Shown here: one piece after another, positions 53,178-60,633 of the stretch
Position numbering within the stretch: position 1 is the stretch's first letter
How the letters are laid out: each line of letters begins with the position of its first letter
Assembly: GCA_003565155.1 (NCBI GenBank)
Contig: PXDB01000073.1
Coordinates: 1 to 60,633 of the forward strand
Direction of reading: 5' to 3'
DNA length: 60,633 nt
Origin: Nitriliruptoraceae bacterium
Lineage (GTDB): Bacteria; Actinomycetota; Nitriliruptoria; Nitriliruptorales; Nitriliruptoraceae
Notes under the pieces: model-generated
The model's database searches: none
The model's input: only the letters and a program-made list of their open reading frames with translations
What the model was told of the DNA's origin: nothing
Program-made: the position numbers and the translations under genes

Positions 53178-53641
53178 GTCGCGTCCGGAGCGCGGCCAGC
53201 GACGCAGTGCGCCGGCGGACGATCCTGCGTCCGCTCGGGCCGGCGGCGCTGGTGGCCGTCAGCCTCCTGGCCCTGGCGAGCTGTGGCCAAGCGGCGTCAG
53301 ATCCGCGCGTCGTCACCTTGGCCGAACTCGTCACCGAGCAGGATGCCCACGATGGCTCCATGGTGATCACGGAGGGCATCGTCCAGACCTTCGAGCAGCC
53401 GCGACACGCCTGGATCGAGGACGTCGACCAGCGCCGCGTCGAACTCCTGCCGCCGGACCCTGTGGAGGACCTGGAGGGACGCCGTGTCCGGGTCACCGGC
53501 CGGTTCACCTTCGTGGAGGACCGTGGTCGCGGGATCGAGATCGACAACATCGAGGTGCTCAGCGACCCACCTGCCGCCTGGTCGGCCCCGCTGGGCGCTG
53601 CAGTACGCGCAGCGTCACCTCGGCTCGTCCCTGAGCGCTGA
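53168..53641 (+). CDS. Putative lipoprotein of unknown function
   Basis: 157 residues from GTG 53168, overlapping the M56 stop. Arg-rich N-region, hydrophobic stretch and lipobox LALASC. The mature part has VVTLAELVTEQDAHDGSMVITEGIVQTFEQ, HAWIEDVDQRRVELLP, and VRVTGRFTFVEDRGRGIEIDNIEVL, read as an OB-fold-like beta barrel. Function unknown. Its 3' end overlaps the convergent SHOCT gene by 27 bp. Confidence 0.7.
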   Translation: MLLSRVRSAASDAVRRRTILRPLGPAALVAVSLLALASCGQAASDPRVVTLAELVTEQDAHDGSMVITEGIVQTFEQPRHAWIEDVDQRRVELLPPDPVEDLEGRRVRVTGRFTFVEDRGRGIEIDNIEVLSDPPAAWSAPLGAAVRAASPRLVPER

Positions 53642-53908
53642 TCTGCGGCGCTCGAACTCCTCCTGGTCGATCTCTCCACGGGCGAAGCGTTCCTCGAGGG
53701 TGCGCAGCGGGTCGGGACGGCCCACCCCGCCGGTGGCCTGGTCCTGCCGGCTGTTCCGGACGAGGAGCCACACCAGCAGCGCGACCACCAGGACCGGCAC
53801 CAGCATCCACAACCAGCCCCATCCCCCCATCCACCACGTCATCATCCCGTCGGGGCAGGGCATCCCTGGCATCAGCGCTCCTCCCAGGCAGCGGTTCGCG
53901 TCGCTCAC
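53615..53908 (-). CDS. SHOCT domain membrane protein
   Basis: 97 residues from GTG 53908 or 85 from ATG 53872. One membrane helix (WLWMLVPVLVVALLVWLLV) preceded by a Met/Trp/Gly/Cys-rich stretch (MPGMPCPDGMMTWWMGGWGW) that could bind copper, then a C-terminal SHOCT motif (DPLRTLEERFARGEIDQEEFERR). The operator at 53907-53925 covers the GTG, which favours the ATG start. Confidence 0.8.
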   Translation of the reverse strand: MSDANRCLGGALMPGMPCPDGMMTWWMGGWGWLWMLVPVLVVALLVWLLVRNSRQDQATGGVGRPDPLRTLEERFARGEIDQEEFERRRSALRDEPR

Positions 53909-53925
53909 TACTCCATCGTCGTAGT
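53907..53925. promoter_or_regulatory. GTAGTAT box, SHOCT gene
   Basis: ACTAC-9 nt-GTAGT dyad with GTAGTAT at 53921-53927, at the 5' end of the SHOCT gene. Shares its half-site with boxes at 52000, 53991 and 54121. Confidence 0.55.
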
Positions 53926-53978
53926 ATGATGAAGCGGATCTCGCGTTGCAACTGCTCTCTGCCTACGAACGTATATGC

Positions 53979-53996
53979 TACTATAAAACAGTAGTA
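53979..53996. promoter_or_regulatory. GTAGTAT box in the SHOCT-cupredoxin gap
   Basis: TACTA-8 nt-TAGTA dyad within an AT-rich patch rare in this sequence (TATAAAAC). GTAGTAT at 53991-53997. Could serve the minus-strand SHOCT promoter or a plus-strand one. Confidence 0.5.
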
Positions 53997-54115
53997 TTAA
54001 GGTCGGTGCACTTCGCGTGTCGCTCCTGCGGGGAGCGCAGCATCCTCGAGGAGCGTGTGGTGGTCATCCGCAGTCGTGCCCGGTGGCCTCGTTCGGCACC
54101 ACCTCGAAGCGTGCT

Positions 54116-54144
54116 TTGTGATACTACGCAACTGTAGGAGTATT
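54116..54144 (+). promoter_or_regulatory. Promoter and box of the cupredoxin gene
   Basis: TTGTGA (54116-54121), 17-bp spacer, AGTATT (54139-54144). The dyad ATACTAC ... AGTAT (54121-54143), with inner arms CTAC/GTAG, fills the space between the two hexamers, as a repressor site would. ATG 54177 follows with GAGGAG upstream. Confidence 0.5.
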
Positions 54145-54176
54145 GGGCGGAGCCCTTCGGTCGAGGAGTTGCCCGG

Positions 54177-54632
54177 ATGAACCGCATCACGCGCGCTGTG
54201 AGCATCGGCGTCGCAGCGCTGGCCTTGGCGGCCTGCGGCGCCGACGACACCCCCGATGTCACGACATCGCTGCCCGTCACGGGGACGGACGGCCTGGCCT
54301 TCGAACCCGACGCCTTCGCCGTGCCGGTCGGTGAGGAGGTCACCGTGACGCTGACCTCCGAGCCGGCCGTCGAACACGACCTGGTGATCGAGGAGGTCGG
54401 TGCAGCGGGTGCCGTCGGCGATGAGGGCCACGGCGACGGTGACGAGCACATGATGGATGATGACCACGCGATGGCCGAGGACGACCTGCACGTGGCCCAC
54501 GCAAACGCGGGCGAGACCGTCACCGCCACCTTCACCGTCGACGAGCCAGGCACCTACCAGGTGTACTGCAGCGTGCCGGGTCACCGGCAGGGCGGGATGG
54601 AAGCGACGCTGGCCGTGGTCGACGACGCCTGA
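54177..54632 (+). CDS. Cupredoxin-like lipoprotein
   Basis: 151 residues. Signal peptide with lipobox LAAC20. Type I copper ligands are in place: His67 (EHDLV), Cys131 and His136 (YCSVPGH) and Met141. Between them is an acidic Met/His-rich insert (DEHMMDDDHAM) not usual in plastocyanin-like folds and able to bind copper. Likely an extracytoplasmic copper carrier or electron carrier. It lies in the GTAGTAT-box region. Confidence 0.9.
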   Translation: MNRITRAVSIGVAALALAACGADDTPDVTTSLPVTGTDGLAFEPDAFAVPVGEEVTVTLTSEPAVEHDLVIEEVGAAGAVGDEGHGDGDEHMMDDDHAMAEDDLHVAHANAGETVTATFTVDEPGTYQVYCSVPGHRQGGMEATLAVVDDA

Positions 54633-54675
54633 CCACACCCCTGAGATCCAGCACCGGGGCTCGCAGAGTCCCGGC

Positions 54676-54705
54676 GGTGCCCGCCGTCCCCCCGCGGCGG
54701 GCACC
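54676..54705. terminator. Strong 11-bp hairpin, probable terminator
   Basis: GGTGCCCGCCG / CGGCGGGCACC around an 8-nt TCCCCCCG loop, 44 bp after the cupredoxin stop and before the next operon. No T-run. Confidence 0.65.
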
Positions 54706-54868
54706 ATGCATGTGCGCGCCTGCCGCCGGACGTGGCCTCCACACGTTCTCCATCTGTGCCCTGTTCACTGGGCGCAGTAGACGTCCGGCGCGCGGGCCAC
54801 CGATCCGGCGTGCGGGACCGGGGTGATCGCAGCTGCGGCGCTGCTGGGCGTAGGTGAGGGAGTAGGCG

Positions 54869-55561
54869 GTGGGTGCGATCCTCGTGGTCGAGGACGATGA
54901 CAAGCTGCGGGCGCTGGTCCGCTCCTACCTCGAGGCTGCCGGGTTGTCGGTGCTGACGGCGGGCACCGGCGCCGAGGCCATCTCCATCGGCCAGGCCGGC
55001 GACCTCGATCTGGTGGTACTGGACCTGGGTCTGCCGGACATCCCCGGCCAGGAGGTCGCGCGAACCCTGCGGGCGACGACGGCCGTGCCGATCCTGGTGC
55101 TGACCGCGCGGAGCAGCGACGAGGACCGTGTGGCCGGTCTGGAACTCGGGGTCGACGACTACGTCACCAAGCCCTTCGTCCCGCGGGAGCTGGTGTTGCG
55201 GGTGCAGGCGATCCTGCGCCGCACCGCTGCGACGGCCGGTGAGGAGGTCCAGCGGTTCGGGGACGGCGGGCTGTGCATCGACGCGGCACGTCGTGAGGTC
55301 ACCGTCGGCGGGGAGGTGGTCCACCTCACGCCCACGGAGTGGGCGCTGCTGCAGGCGCTCGCGAGCCATCCCGGTCGGGTGTACTCGCGGGCGGAGCTGA
55401 TCAACCGGACCCGCGGCTACGAGTACGAGGGGTACGAGCGGACGGTCGACAGCCACGTCAAGAACCTGCGCCGCAAGCTCCAGCAGGACCCGCTGGCCGC
55501 GCCGGTGATCGAGACGGTGGTCGGCGGTGGCTACCGCCTGGGGGTGCGTCGTGACCGGTGA
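54869..55561 (+). CDS. OmpR-family response regulator
   Basis: 230 residues. Receiver with acidic pocket VVEDDDKL, phosphoacceptor Asp in VVLDLGLPDIPG, Thr in LVLTARSS and Lys in DDYVTKPF; winged helix with LTPTEWALLQALASHPGRVYSR, ERTVDSHVKNLRRKLQ and VVGGGYRLG. GTG start 54869. Overlaps the kinase gene by 11 nt. Confidence 0.94.
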   Translation: MGAILVVEDDDKLRALVRSYLEAAGLSVLTAGTGAEAISIGQAGDLDLVVLDLGLPDIPGQEVARTLRATTAVPILVLTARSSDEDRVAGLELGVDDYVTKPFVPRELVLRVQAILRRTAATAGEEVQRFGDGGLCIDAARREVTVGGEVVHLTPTEWALLQALASHPGRVYSRAELINRTRGYEYEGYERTVDSHVKNLRRKLQQDPLAAPVIETVVGGGYRLGVRRDR

Positions 55562-57125
55562 GGGAACACCGCGCCGCGACGTGGGAGCCGGAGCGGCCCA
55601 CGACGACGGGGCCGCGGACACAGGGGCGGCAGCTGGAGGGCGAGCGGCACCGGAGCCGGCGCGGTTCGGGTTACGGGTGCGTCTGGTCCTGGCGTTCGTG
55701 GCCCTGGCGGTGCTGTCGGTGGTCGTGCTCGCCCTGGTCGTACTGCTGGCGGGTCGGGTGGAGCTCTCCTCCGCAGCGCAGGTCCGCCAGGAGTTGACCG
55801 CCGAACGGGTCGCTGCGCTGATCGCCGAGGCCCAGGACGAGGGGCAGCTCGATACCGCCGTGCTGCTCTCGGCCTCCGCGCTGGCCGCTGCCGAGGGCGC
55901 GGGCCTCTCCCTGCTCGACGGCGAGGGAGATCCGATCGATCCTGCCGACCTGGGTGTTGGCCCCGGTGACCACTTCGCTTCGATGCCGCACGGTCGGGGT
56001 GGCGCTGGCGGCAGTGGGCCGTCAGATGGGCGAGGCGACGGGCCACCGATGGGCGCGGTCCGTGACCACGCACGGATGATGGAGCGGATGGGGCAACCGC
56101 CGACCGAACCCGACGGGCCGACGCGCACCGTGGCCGTCGAGGGTCTGGCGGAACCGATCTCCACGGTGGCGCTGACCTTCCCGGCGACCCGCGCGGCCCC
56201 GGAGCAGCAGCTGGCAGCGGGGGTCAGCCGCAGCGTCTGGCTGGCGGTGGTGGCGGTCGCGGTGCTGGCCGTCGGGTTGGCGTGGCTGGTGTCGCGTCAG
56301 CTGGTCCGTCCGGTCGCGGCGCTGTCGACCACGGTCGAGCGCATCGCCCAGGGGGAACGGCAGGTCCGTACCGGCGCACGGGACGCACCCGGTGAGCTCG
56401 GCACGCTGGCAGGTTCCGTCGACCGCATGGCCGATGCACTGGACCGGCAGGAGGAGCTGCGTCGCGAGCTGGTCGCCAACGTCGCCCACGAGCTGCGCAC
56501 CCCCCTGGCCGTGGCGCTGGGGGAGGCGGAGGCGATGCTCGACGGTGTGCGTCCTGTCACGCTCGAGCAGGTGGCCTCCATCCGCGACGAGGTGGCCACC
56601 CTGGCCCGGCTGGTCGGCGACCTCGAGTCGCTCGCCGCCGCGGAGGCCGCCGTGCTCAGCCTCGACCGCGGGCCCGTCGACCTCGGGGCGCTCGTCGAGG
56701 AGCGGCTGGACCGTGCACGCGACCGCCTCGAGGTGGAGGACCGCACCCTCCTCCTCGATGCCGACACCGACTGCGTCGTCGACGGGGACGCCCACCGGCT
56801 CGCCCAGGTCATCGACAACCTGGTTCGCAACGCCATCGCCCACACGCCGTCCTCCGGACGGATCGAGGTGGCCGTCCGACGCGTCGCCGAGCGCGTGGAG
56901 CTGACCGTGCACGACGACGGTCCCGGTATCCCACTGCAAGAGCGGCCCCGGATCTTCGACCGGTTCTACCGCGGCGCAGCTGCCGCTGGCCGCCAGGGCA
57001 GCGGCGTCGGCTTGGCCATCGTCGCCGAGCTGATCACCGCACACGGTGGCCACGTGGCGGCCGTCGAACCACCGGACAGCCGGGGCGCGTGCCTGCGGGT
57101 CGTCCTCCCGGCCGCGGCGGGCTGA
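55551..57125 (+). CDS. Membrane sensor histidine kinase
   Basis: 524 residues. Two membrane helices (VLAFVALAVLSVVVLALVVLLAG and VWLAVVAVAVLAVGLAWLV) flank an extracytoplasmic domain of about 160 residues with a His/Met/Gly-rich stretch (HFASMPHGRGG; ARMMERMGQPP) compatible with metal sensing. HAMP, HisKA (VANVAHELRTPLAVALG), and HATPase (NLVRNAIAHTP, VHDDGPGIPLQE, GVGLAIVAELITAHGG) follow. Partner of the overlapping regulator; the copper-protein genes on both sides suggest a CusS/CopS-like role. Confidence 0.92.
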   Translation: MTGEGTPRRDVGAGAAHDDGAADTGAAAGGRAAPEPARFGLRVRLVLAFVALAVLSVVVLALVVLLAGRVELSSAAQVRQELTAERVAALIAEAQDEGQLDTAVLLSASALAAAEGAGLSLLDGEGDPIDPADLGVGPGDHFASMPHGRGGAGGSGPSDGRGDGPPMGAVRDHARMMERMGQPPTEPDGPTRTVAVEGLAEPISTVALTFPATRAAPEQQLAAGVSRSVWLAVVAVAVLAVGLAWLVSRQLVRPVAALSTTVERIAQGERQVRTGARDAPGELGTLAGSVDRMADALDRQEELRRELVANVAHELRTPLAVALGEAEAMLDGVRPVTLEQVASIRDEVATLARLVGDLESLAAAEAAVLSLDRGPVDLGALVEERLDRARDRLEVEDRTLLLDADTDCVVDGDAHRLAQVIDNLVRNAIAHTPSSGRIEVAVRRVAERVELTVHDDGPGIPLQERPRIFDRFYRGAAAAGRQGSGVGLAIVAELITAHGGHVAAVEPPDSRGACLRVVLPAAAG

Positions 57126-57258
57126 GGAGGGCCCGTCGGGCGGGACGTGCCGGCATCTCCACACCATCTCCATCCGGTCTCCACCGTCGATGCACCACCG
57201 GGGGGTTCCGTGAGGGGCGAGGTCAACACCCCGACAGCTCACGACCGACGAGGACCGC

Positions 57259-58197
57259 ATGCGACGCACGATCCCACTGGCCGCCACCGCCATCCTGCTC
57301 ACGATCGGTGTCGGCGCCGCCGTAGCACTGGCTGCGCCCACGACCGATGACGCACCTGACCGCATCGAACGGGGCGACGCCGGAGCGGACCGACCCGGTG
57401 GACGCTCGGGCCCGCACCACGATGACGGCGATGCGGGTCGCCACCACGGGCCCGCCGGCGACGGGCAACACGGTGACCACGCCGCCCACGCGGTCACCTC
57501 CGAGCTCGACTTCCTCACCCACATGATCCCCCACCACGAGGAAGCGGTGGAGGCGGCACAGCAGCTCCAGGCGTACAGCGAGCGCGAGGAGATGCAGGAC
57601 TTCGCGGCGCTGATCATCGAGGTGCAGCAGGATGAGATCGCGCAGATGCGCGGGTGGCTGGATGAGTGGTACGGGGACGACACCCACGATGCCGACTACG
57701 AGCCGATGATGCGTGACCTCACCGGCCTCGAGCCCGACGAGGTGGACCGGGTCTTCCTCGAGGACATGATCCCCCACCACATGAGCGCGGTCATGATGTC
57801 CATGCAGCTGCTGAACCGGGACCTGGTCGTCAACGACGACATCATCCCCTTCGCCCAGCAGATCGCCGATGACCAGCGCACGGAGATCATGCAGATGCGC
57901 CGCTGGCTGGCCGAGTGGTACGACGCGGAGCCGATGGGTCGGATGCAGGACGGCGCCGCGAGTGGTGATGGATGCGGACACCGGGCCGGTGACGGTCCCG
58001 GAGCGCGACGCTCCGACGACACCCCGCACACGCAGAGCCCTCGCCAGGGCGCGGCGGAAGGGCGCCATGGCCCGGAAGACGGGCGTCACGAGGGCGAGCA
58101 TCGCGGAGGCGAGCATCGCGGGGAGCGCGCGCCGGAGCGATCCGAGGGTCACGGTCCGGGCAGCATGTCCCGCGGCGGTGGGCCCGGCCAGGCGTGA
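57259..58197 (+). CDS. DUF305 (CopM-like) His-rich secreted protein
   Basis: 312 residues. Signal peptide (AATAILLTIGVGAAVALAAP), a His/Asp/Gly-rich region (about 40-78), then DUF305 with two half-repeats each holding a His/Met tract: FLTHMIPHHEEAVEAA and FLEDMIPHHMSAVMMSMQL, plus QDEIAQMRGWL and RTEIMQMRRWL. A His/Glu/Arg-rich tail (HEGEHRGGEHRGE) ends the protein. Family members bind copper outside the membrane. It follows the two-component pair by 133 bp. Confidence 0.88.
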   Translation: MRRTIPLAATAILLTIGVGAAVALAAPTTDDAPDRIERGDAGADRPGGRSGPHHDDGDAGRHHGPAGDGQHGDHAAHAVTSELDFLTHMIPHHEEAVEAAQQLQAYSEREEMQDFAALIIEVQQDEIAQMRGWLDEWYGDDTHDADYEPMMRDLTGLEPDEVDRVFLEDMIPHHMSAVMMSMQLLNRDLVVNDDIIPFAQQIADDQRTEIMQMRRWLAEWYDAEPMGRMQDGAASGDGCGHRAGDGPGARRSDDTPHTQSPRQGAAEGRHGPEDGRHEGEHRGGEHRGERAPERSEGHGPGSMSRGGGPGQA

Positions 58198-58476
58198 GCG
58201 GGCTTCGACGCCACGACGCTGCTGCGACCGCGCGCGTCTGCAGAGGTCCTGGAGGTCGGTTCGGTTCGCGAGGACGTCAAGGTCGCGCACACGCCACGGA
58301 GCGCCAACGTCCGGACCGATCGCGTGATCCAGGAGACGGCCAGTTTCGTCACCGTCCGGATCGGTGCGCCCAACGGTGTCGGAATTGGCACGGCGAGTAT
58401 CTGGAAAACGGCAAGGTGAAAGGGTAGGAGAACGGGAGGGTGAGGAAGGGGAAGCGGGTCTGGTCATGAGGGGCCG

Positions 58477-59754
58477 GTGGTGAGCGAGCGTGGTGGTGCG
58501 GCGGACAGGTACTGGCCGCGGGTGATCGATCGAGTGCTCGATCAGCGGATGGCGTCGTCGGCCGCGGTGCTGATCGAGGGCCCCAAAGCGTGCGGCAAGA
58601 CCGAGACGGCGTCCCAACGAGCGGCGTCGGTGGTGCGTCTGGATGTCGATGAGGACGCCCATCAGGCAGCGCAGATCAACCCGGGGCTGCTTCTCGAGGG
58701 TGCACGGCCACGGCTCATCGATGAGTGGCAGCTCTCCCCACGGGTCTGGGATCACGTGCGTCGCGACGCCGATGCCAGCGGGGAGGCCGGACAGTTCCTG
58801 CTCACCGGCTCGGCGAGCCCGGCCGCTGGTGCCCGTCGTCATTCGGGTGCGGGTCGGATCGCGACGGTTCGGATGCGTCCGATGACCCTGCATGAGGTCG
58901 GTGCATCATCCGACGAGGTATCGCTGGGGGATCTGTTCGCTGGCCGTGATCCCGCAGCTGCCTCCGGTCGTAGCGATCTGCGCGAGGTGCTCGAGCTGGT
59001 CGTCGCCGGTGGGTGGCCGCAGCAACTGCGGCGCGCTGACCCGCGGTTCGTCGTCGACTACCTCGACCAGGTCGTCCACGTCGATATCAACGCCGTCGTG
59101 GGCGCCGCTGGCCGGCGGGTCGCACGCCGGCGCGACCCGAAGAAGGTCCTGAGCTGCATCCGCTCGCTCGCCCGCAACGTCGCGACCGCCGCAGGCGTGC
59201 GGACCATCGCTGCGGACACGGGTCTGTCGCGCGAGGCGGTGACCCACTACCTCGATGCGCTCGAACGGCTCATGATCCTCGAGGAGCAGCCAGCCTTCAA
59301 CGTCCATCTCCGCTCGTCACGGAACCTGCGCACGACCCCGCACCGGCACCTGGTCGACCCGTCGCTGGCCACCGCGGCGCTGCAGGTCGATGCCGATGGG
59401 TTGCTCCGCGACCTCAACTACACCGGGCTGCTGTTCGAGTCGCTCGTCGTACGTGACCTGCGGGTGCTGTCACAACCGCTCGACACGTCGCTGATGTACT
59501 TCCACACCGACCACTACAAGATCGACATCATCCTGCAACGGCCGAACGGGGTCTGGGGTGCCATCGAGGTCAAGCTGGGCGGTGAGGAACCGATCGAGCA
59601 GGGCGCTGCATCACCGCTCGCCGCCGTGTCATCCATCAACCTCGAACGGGCCGGCAGTCCCGCGTTCATGGCGCTCGTCACCGCGACCGGCCGCTACGCC
59701 TACCGGCGGGACGACGGTGTCTGTGTCGTGCCGTTGTCGACGCTTGCGCCTTGA
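58477..59754 (+). CDS. DUF4143-type AAA ATPase
   Basis: 425 residues. Walker A IEGPKACGKTETA, Walker B-like RLIDEWQLSP, sensor LLTGSASP, then a winged helix (IAADTGLSREAVTHYLDALERLMIL) and a C-terminal DUF4143 nuclease-like domain (YFHTDHYKIDIIL, GAIEVKLGGEE). Proteins of this type are common in accessory DNA; role unknown. GTG 58477 or 58480. I see nothing clear in 58198-58476. Confidence 0.85.
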   Translation: MVSERGGAADRYWPRVIDRVLDQRMASSAAVLIEGPKACGKTETASQRAASVVRLDVDEDAHQAAQINPGLLLEGARPRLIDEWQLSPRVWDHVRRDADASGEAGQFLLTGSASPAAGARRHSGAGRIATVRMRPMTLHEVGASSDEVSLGDLFAGRDPAAASGRSDLREVLELVVAGGWPQQLRRADPRFVVDYLDQVVHVDINAVVGAAGRRVARRRDPKKVLSCIRSLARNVATAAGVRTIAADTGLSREAVTHYLDALERLMILEEQPAFNVHLRSSRNLRTTPHRHLVDPSLATAALQVDADGLLRDLNYTGLLFESLVVRDLRVLSQPLDTSLMYFHTDHYKIDIILQRPNGVWGAIEVKLGGEEPIEQGAASPLAAVSSINLERAGSPAFMALVTATGRYAYRRDDGVCVVPLSTLAP

Positions 59755-59869
59755 CGGGGCTGTAACCACACCAGCCAGCAGGATGACTACCAGCCCAACC
59801 TGGGGCTGCCCGAACCCGGGGCAGACCCGACGGTCGCTGCGAGCATGGGACCGATACGGTCCAGGAACC

Positions 59870-60295
59870 GTTGATGACATCGCGATTCGAAGTTGCGTGC
59901 TCGCCCTGGCCGGCAGCCTCGCCGCCCCCTTCGTCCAGGCCACCGTGGGCGCGGACGGCGCCGAGCTCGGCGAGTAGTGGTTCGCCGGCGGCGCCGCCAT
60001 CACCGGGGTCGGCATCGTGCTCCGCAGCCTCAGCGACTGGTCACCCACCGTCGCCATCGACGGGCACCCCTCCACCGGTCTGGGCACCATCCCCATGGCG
60101 CTCGGCTACCTCGCCGACATCGACCTGACCCGCACCATGATCGCCGTCTGGATCCTCGGTGTCTGGGCGCTGCAGCTGTGGTGGTCCACCGTGCGGCTGC
60201 AGCGCGAGCGCTACGGCCTCTTCGAGTGGGCCTGGAGCAGCGCCACGTACCGCTCGCGCCAGCGGCTGCGAAGGCCACGCGCCGCCAGCACCTGA
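59870..60295 (+). pseudogene. Broken membrane-protein gene, DUF418-like C-terminus
   Basis: One frame reads through membrane-like segments (SCVLALAGSLAAPFVQ; MIAVWILGVWALQLWWS) and ends with RERYGLFEWAWSSATYR, like the C-terminus of DUF418 proteins (FGPLEWLWRxLTY). TAG 59975-59977 interrupts it, and no start or N-terminal domain is found to the left. The similarity is from memory only. Confidence 0.45.
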
Positions 60296-60470
60296 GTGCC
60301 GTCCCGTGTGCGCACGCACGCTCGTTCGGAGGCGACCGTTGACACCTCGCATCTGACCGGATGGCGCGTACCGATCACCCGTGTTCGACCAGTGCGTTGA
60401 CCGCTGTCCGCGAGTCCGGCATCGTCTGGGCTTCGTCGGCGGTCCGACGCTGGTCGGTAGAGTGTCGAGC

Positions 60471-60633
60471 GTGGCTACCCCGCTCGAAGGGTTGGAGAGG
60501 ATCCGCGCCGCGGCGGCGTCGGGTGAGCTCGACCGCGTCTGCGAACGGCTCGGTGTCGGCATGCTGGTCGTGTTCGGCAGTGCCGTCGACCCCGACCGGG
60601 TACGTGCGCCGGGCGACCTCGACATCGCGATCA
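60471..60633 (+). CDS. Nucleotidyltransferase (MNT-type), 5' part
   Basis: Starts GTG 60471 and runs off the window at codon 54. The tract VVFGSAVDPDRVRAPGDLDIAI contains the GS...DxD signature of minimal nucleotidyltransferases, often antitoxin partners of HEPN proteins. The partner would lie outside the window. Confidence 0.75.
   Translation, partial: MATPLEGLERIRAAAASGELDRVCERLGVGMLVVFGSAVDPDRVRAPGDLDIAI

Noticed and set aside
53946..54137. Small plus-strand gene with a CRSCGE tract
   Set aside because: It spans two operator-like boxes and the cupredoxin promoter, has no ribosome site and no recognisable family.
59975..59977. TAG as pyrrolysine or programmed readthrough
   Set aside because: No pyl genes in the window, and the gene also lacks its N-terminal part, so simple decay is the easier explanation.

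Overview
This is a very high-GC chromosomal window with dense, translationally coupled operons (many ATGA/GTGA overlaps), GTG starts and an actinobacterial gene set: fused transaldolase/phosphoglucose isomerase, archaeal-type glycogen debranching enzyme, zf-HC2 anti-sigma factors, a BlaI/M56 pair and a BTAD (SARP) regulator. It fits a deep-branching actinobacterium. A Nitriliruptoria-like lineage is my guess, from gene content only.

Region 1 (0.27-7.7 kb) is a selenocysteine island. It holds tRNA-Sec(UCA), selD, selA and selB, plus three genes that read through an in-frame TGA: a SelU/peroxiredoxin-like protein (Sec44), an iodothyronine-deiodinase-like redoxin (Sec74) and a GrdB-like protein (Sec254). 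Each TGA is followed at a similar distance by a potential SECIS hairpin. Gene callers that treat TGA as stop split or lose all three. A FAD oxidoreductase of the type often fused to SelD lies at 38.2-39.3 kb.

Region 2 (7.9-26.5 kb) is carbohydrate metabolism. A minus-strand unit has a GH63/MGH1-like glycosidase, a glycogen debranching enzyme and NAD(P)HX epimerase. A plus-strand unit follows a formate/nitrite-type channel: tal-pgi, gnd, zwf, a ROK-kinase/histidine-phosphatase fusion, pgl, tkt and a GH15 glycosidase. Together they could release glucose from glucans or trehalose, phosphorylate it and run it through the pentose phosphate pathway.

Region 3 (26.5-41 kb) is signalling and redox: a PAS histidine kinase convergent with a BTAD-receiver fusion regulator, OsmC, two related membrane proteins, a Crp/Fnr regulator, an orphan zf-HC2 protein, a DUF3179 lipoprotein, CcdA and TlpA, an ECF sigma/anti-sigma pair with a TVP38-type membrane protein, and two flavin oxidoreductases.

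Region 4 (41-49.3 kb) is transport: a YnjB-YnjC-YnjD-YnjF-like ABC cluster, an alpha/beta hydrolase, and chromate transporter chrA with a PadR regulator and a strong dyad operator.

Region 5 (49.4-58.2 kb) looks like a copper/metal-stress island: a decayed kinase remnant, a CopB-like P-type ATPase that appears to lack the CPH membrane segment, BlaI and an M56 protease, lipoproteins, a SHOCT protein, a cupredoxin, an OmpR-type two-component pair and a His/Met-rich DUF305 protein. GTAGTAT-type boxes recur between these genes. The right end (58.5-60.6 kb) has a DUF4143-type ATPase, a broken membrane-protein gene and the start of a nucleotidyltransferase gene.
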